NCBI GenBank assembly: GCA_038146805.1
Contig: JAYQSH010000005.1
Span: forward strand, 806,001 to 870,000
Direction: 5' to 3'
DNA: 64,000 nt
DNA from: CAIYXB01 sp038146805
GTDB lineage: Bacteria; Cyanobacteriota; Vampirovibrionia; LMEP-6097
In this document: in pieces, positions 62,501-64,000 of the stretch
Position numbering within the stretch: the first letter of the stretch is position 1
Layout: every line of letters begins with the position of its first letter
Notes under the pieces: generated by a model
Database searches by the model: none
Seen by the model: the letters and a program-made list of their open reading frames with translations, nothing else
What the model was told of the DNA's origin: nothing
Translations under genes and position numbers: made by a program

Positions 62501-64000
62501 CAGATTATGCGACAGTAGCAGGTTCAATTGCTGGCGGGTCTAATGTAAATGGAACAACGATATTAAATAACTTTGTAAATGGAACTTTGACATTTTTAAG
62601 TGAAGCCGGAATTGAAGGTGACTTAGTTGTAAATGGAACAGTTTTTGCAAATTACTTTAATGGCGATGGCAGTGCAATAAAAAATATTCAAGCTGGAGCA
62701 ATTGTTGGCACAGTGGCACAAGCAAATTCATCTTTTTATGCTGATGAGGCAGGACTTGTAGATTCTGGAACAGTAAAAGATTCTACTATTACAGGTGGAA
62801 TTATTAACGGCGCAAACTTAGTGAATGTCACTGGTACAGTGCCAAACGCTCAAAATGCAACAACAGCGAATGTGGCAGATTATGCGACAGTAGCAGGTTC
62901 AATTGCTGGCGGGTCTAATGTAAATGGAACAACGATATTAAATAACTTTGTAAATGGAACTTTGACATTTTTAAGTGAAGCCGGAATTGAAGGTGACTTA
63001 GTTGTAAATGGAACAGTTTTTGCAAATTACTTTAATGGTGATGGCAGTGCAATAAAAAATATTCAAGCAGGAGCAATTGTTGGTACAGTGGCACAAGCAA
63101 ATTCATCTTTTTATGCTGATGAGGCTTCTAAAGTTACAGGCTACGTAAATGGTGCTGAGATTTCTAATAGTACAATTCTCAACAATACTGTTAATGGAAC
63201 ATTAGAACTGCAAAGTGAAGCTGGTTTTGTTGGTGATATGTTTGTAAATGGAACAATCAGTGCAAAAAGCGTAAAGGCACAGCAGTTATTTGCTCTTGCT
63301 AATAGTAATATTGCGGTTTTAAGCGCGAACGCATCAAATAATGGTAGCTATGCGAAAATGACAATACTAAGTCCTGAAGGATGGTCAGAGTTAAGGCTAG
63401 AAGATGAAGCACAAAATCGTAAATGGTCTGTTGGAAGTTTAGGTGATCAAAGACCAGATGAAAATGGTGGTAAAAATACTTTTTATATTTTCCAGTATAA
63501 AGATCAAAATGATCAAGCTGTTAATGGATACCGTTTAGCGATTACCGATACTGGTAAAGTTGGTATTGGTGGCTTGACAAATCCAAGTGAAGCCCTAGAA
63601 GTAGTTGGTAATGTAAAAGCAGATAATTTTATTGGTAATATTTCAGCAACAAATATTGTTGGCGTTGTGGACAATGCAGAAAACGCATTGAAAGTTACAG
63701 GCTACGTAAATGGTGCTGAGATTTCTAATAGTACAATTCTCAACAATACTGTTAATGGAACATTAGAACTGCAAAGTGAAGCTGGTTTTGTTGGTGATAT
63801 TAATCTTAATGGAAATCTACATTTTGCTAAAGGAGGTTTTAGCGTAGGACTTTCTAATAGAAATGTTTCTTGGGACGGATTAGGAACTTTAATCCAAGAT
63901 ACAGGTTGGATTGATTTTATTGCTGATTCAAATAATGATAATGACAATATTGGCTTTAGATTTTTCTCTCATACAAGAGAAGTACCAAAAATAATTGCTG
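56527..64000 (+). CDS. Giant secreted repetitive fibre-like protein (3' end outside window)
   Basis: The frame is open from the ATG at 56527 to the last base, about 2,490 residues. Signal peptide (KRLKSCFVVGILLSVFFLPVSS), a unique N-terminal domain (residues ~25-300), a Ser/Gly linker (SGSGSESSEASGSGS), then repeats. Two repeat types occur: a VLTSDxxGxATWQALGDL..DGDNLGNHTA module, and a 125-residue module with NGTTILNNFVNGTLTF, FNGDGSAIKNIQAG and NGANLVNVTGTVPNAQNATTANVADYA. After 63120 comes VGIGGLTNPSEALEVVGNVKADNF, a type often found before an intramolecular-chaperone (peptidase S74) end in fibres. Probably a surface adhesin or fibre. No RTX or enzyme motif is seen. Function inferred only from architecture. 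Confidence 0.75.
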   Translation, partial: MKRLKSCFVVGILLSVFFLPVSSKRDILKKTKNLVAIKSLSSNPPVQLSIAKDDLNLDLAKYSKALFRIKDARKLLNTNTNTGSIALNIYEQNTDQTKGDLISTQKIAIGTSKKAREIFLTQYVGYFSLLNPTKKLFLEIEASDRSIVSSYLLEITAQNVTAQASNYEPRPFSCDGLSTENCIREFLLEKVDFLPNPTKNRSVIVSQNDTTENLEVHLPVPRKFVKFFGGRRDLNIAVNNSTSGSGSESSEASGSGSQRPYGETGKFTNIFLSPGDGDSLAFLDYSPGDEVDAGQLILGFGTNDIPANDQFYFCDDGRFKIGSDCSYDEFDDGYHFSVHGDAKIFGNLYAEDITGFGDHLLQGTLKLDIPTKGMGKVLTSDTEGNATWQTLGNLQANGDDLGNHTANQDLNINGHNLSNVNNLSVVNEAFIRRAGMSDVGIVSTLMIPIPSAGKDKVLTSDEIGNATWQALGDLTVDGDNLGNHTATQALNMNDYAIYNGGLVDSFVHNAYITNALVVNADILGSRLSDVFISDSDFNIARILNSLQIDIDSKGAGKVLASDVNGFATWTNLNDLNVDGDNLGNHIATNNLDLASYNIFNVSDISATRLYATRLFGEGSGIYNINANQLNGSVLNAENATTANVADYATVAGLLAGGSNVNGTTILNNFVNGTLTFLGEAGIEGDLVLNGTVFANNFNGDGSAIKNIQAGAIVGTVAQASSSFYADKAGIVDAGTVQDSTITGGIINGANLVNVTGTVPNAQNATTANVADSVINGTITNSNLYDVVVNGLTIDIASKGVDKILTSDANGVATWQALGDLAVDGDNLGNHTASEDLKMASNSIVGANNIVASFFNGDGSQLKNIDFSGVNNVVNATTANVADYATVAGSLAGGSNVNGTTILNNFVNGTLTFLSEAGIEGDLVLNGTVFANNFNGDGSAIKNIQAGAIVGTVAQANSSFYADKAGIVDAGTVQDSTITGGIINGANLVNVTGTVPNAQNATTANVADYATVAGSLAGGSNVNGTTILNNFVNGTLTFLSEAGIEGDLVLNGTVFANNFNGDGSAIKNIQAGAIVGTVAQANSSFYADKAGIVDAGTVKDSTITGGIINGANLVNVTGTVPNAQNATTANVADSVINGTITNSNLYDVVVNGLTIDIASKGVDKVLTSDANGVATWQALGDLTVDGDNLGNHTASEDLNMASNSIVGANNIVASFFNGDGSQLKNIDFSGVNNVVNATTANVADYATVAGSLAGGSNVNGTTILNNFVNGTLTFLSEAGIEGDLVLNGTVFANNFNGDGSAIKNIQAGAIVGTVAQANSSFYADEAGLVDAGTVKDSTITGGIINGANLVNVTGTVPNAQNATTANVADYATVAGSLAGGSNVNGTTILNNFVNGTLTFLSEAGIEGDLVLNGTVFANNFNGDGSAIKSIQAGAIVGTVAQANSSFYADEAGLVDAGTVKDSTITGGIINGANLVNVTGTVPNAQNATTANVADYATVAGSIAGGSSFNGTTILNNFVNGTLTFLSEAGIEGDLVVNGTVFANYFNGDGSAIKNIQAGAIVGTVAQANSSFYADEAGLVDAGTVKDSTITGGIINGANLVNVTGTVPNAQNATTANVADYATVAGSIAGGSNVNGTTILNNFVNGTLTFLSEAGIEGDLVVNGTVFANYFNGDGSAIKNIQAGAIVGTVAQANSSFYADEAGLVDAGTVKDSTITGGIINGANLVNVTGTVPNAQNATTANVADYATVAGSIAGGSNVNGTTILNNFVNGTLTFLSEAGIEGDLVVNGTVFANYFNGDGSAIKNIQAGAIVGTVAQANSSFYADEAGLVDTGTVKDSTITGGIINGANLVNVTGTVPNAQNATTANVADYATVAGSIAGGSNVNGTTILNNFVNGTLTFLSEAGIEGDLVVNGTVFANYFNGDGSAIKNIQAGAIVGTVAQANSSFYADEAGLVDTGTVKDSTITGGIINGANLVNVTGTVPNAQNATTANVADYATVAGSIAGGSNVNGTTILNNFVNGTLTFLSEAGIEGDLVVNGTVFANYFNGDGSAIKNIQAGAIVGTVAQANSSFYADEAGLVDSGTVKDSTITGGIINGANLVNVTGTVPNAQNATTANVADYATVAGSIAGGSNVNGTTILNNFVNGTLTFLSEAGIEGDLVVNGTVFANYFNGDGSAIKNIQAGAIVGTVAQANSSFYADEASKVTGYVNGAEISNSTILNNTVNGTLELQSEAGFVGDMFVNGTISAKSVKAQQLFALANSNIAVLSANASNNGSYAKMTILSPEGWSELRLEDEAQNRKWSVGSLGDQRPDENGGKNTFYIFQYKDQNDQAVNGYRLAITDTGKVGIGGLTNPSEALEVVGNVKADNFIGNISATNIVGVVDNAENALKVTGYVNGAEISNSTILNNTVNGTLELQSEAGFVGDINLNGNLHFAKGGFSVGLSNRNVSWDGLGTLIQDTGWIDFIADSNNDNDNIGFRFFSHTREVPKIIA
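58430..63125 (+). repeat. Tandem 375-bp coding repeats (with 333-bp spacer modules)
   Basis: The anchor ACAGGTGG(A/T)ATTATTAACGG occurs at 58750, 59458, 59833, 60541, 60916, 61291, 61666, 62041, 62416 and 62791. Intervals are 375 bp (125 codons) or 708 bp, the latter holding an extra 333-bp (111-codon) module. The last seven anchors are exactly 375 bp apart and nearly identical even at third positions, showing recent amplification or gene conversion. Assembly across it should be treated with care. Confidence 0.9.

Overview
The window is an AT-rich stretch of bacterial chromosome, read with the standard genetic code. The organism makes an outer membrane (TolC-type channels), has flagellar genes (FliJ-like, hook/basal-body-like), and makes lysine and peptidoglycan through LL-diaminopimelate aminotransferase (dapL). 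It also carries cobS, a HemY-type protoporphyrinogen oxidase gene, sucCD and groESL. DapL plus flagella plus very AT-rich DNA fits a non-photosynthetic relative of cyanobacteria (Melainabacteria/Vampirovibrionia-like). That placement is an inference, not something the sequence proves.

Layout. 1-6.8 kb is core: 3' part of hisC, a CapD/WbpM-type sugar dehydratase, an SCP2-domain protein, a relic of a formylglycine-generating-enzyme-like gene, sucCD, and an argJ with an unusual N-terminal domain. 6.8-9 kb holds an orphan gene and two tandem copies of a palindromic mobile repeat, one carrying a nested MITE. About 9.12-27.15 kb is an apparent genomic island inserted at the 3' end of tRNA-Leu(CAA). 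It has a large serine recombinase next to the tRNA, a 193-bp GC-rich inverted repeat at both borders, a 176-bp palindrome at the right edge and a 21-bp-period repeat array. Its cargo is mainly copper/silver resistance: a Cus-type RND system, a CPH-type Cu ATPase, a MerR-family regulator, a second TolC-like protein and a multicopper oxidase. It also carries a patatin, an endonuclease-lysozyme fusion and several unknown genes.

27.2-56.4 kb is again core: tsf-rpsB, fliJ and two flagellar-type genes, ybeY-cysS, cobS, dapL, a group II PLP decarboxylase, a J-domain protein, an M48 protease, an IS1-like element, plsX-gyrA, HU, an O-methyltransferase, a YkgJ-type protein, fmt, hemY, a SIMPL protein, a subtilase and groESL. 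From 56.5 kb to the window end runs one open gene for a secreted, highly repetitive fibre-like protein.

Three themes stand out. First, many genes have a -10 box only 5-9 nt before the start codon and no Shine-Dalgarno, which implies leaderless mRNAs, while operon-internal genes have good Shine-Dalgarno sequences. The copper genes copB and merR show this under perfect MerR-type 20-bp-spacer promoters. Second, the repeats form a readable history: an intact IS1-like element at 40.3-41.3 kb shares its ends with a 183-bp MITE, which itself sits inside a second repeat family with 5-bp target duplications. Third, five single-base indels, at or beside short A/T runs, break cusA, cusC, hemY (twice) and probably a YkgJ-type gene. 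This could be real decay, but sequencing error must be excluded first.
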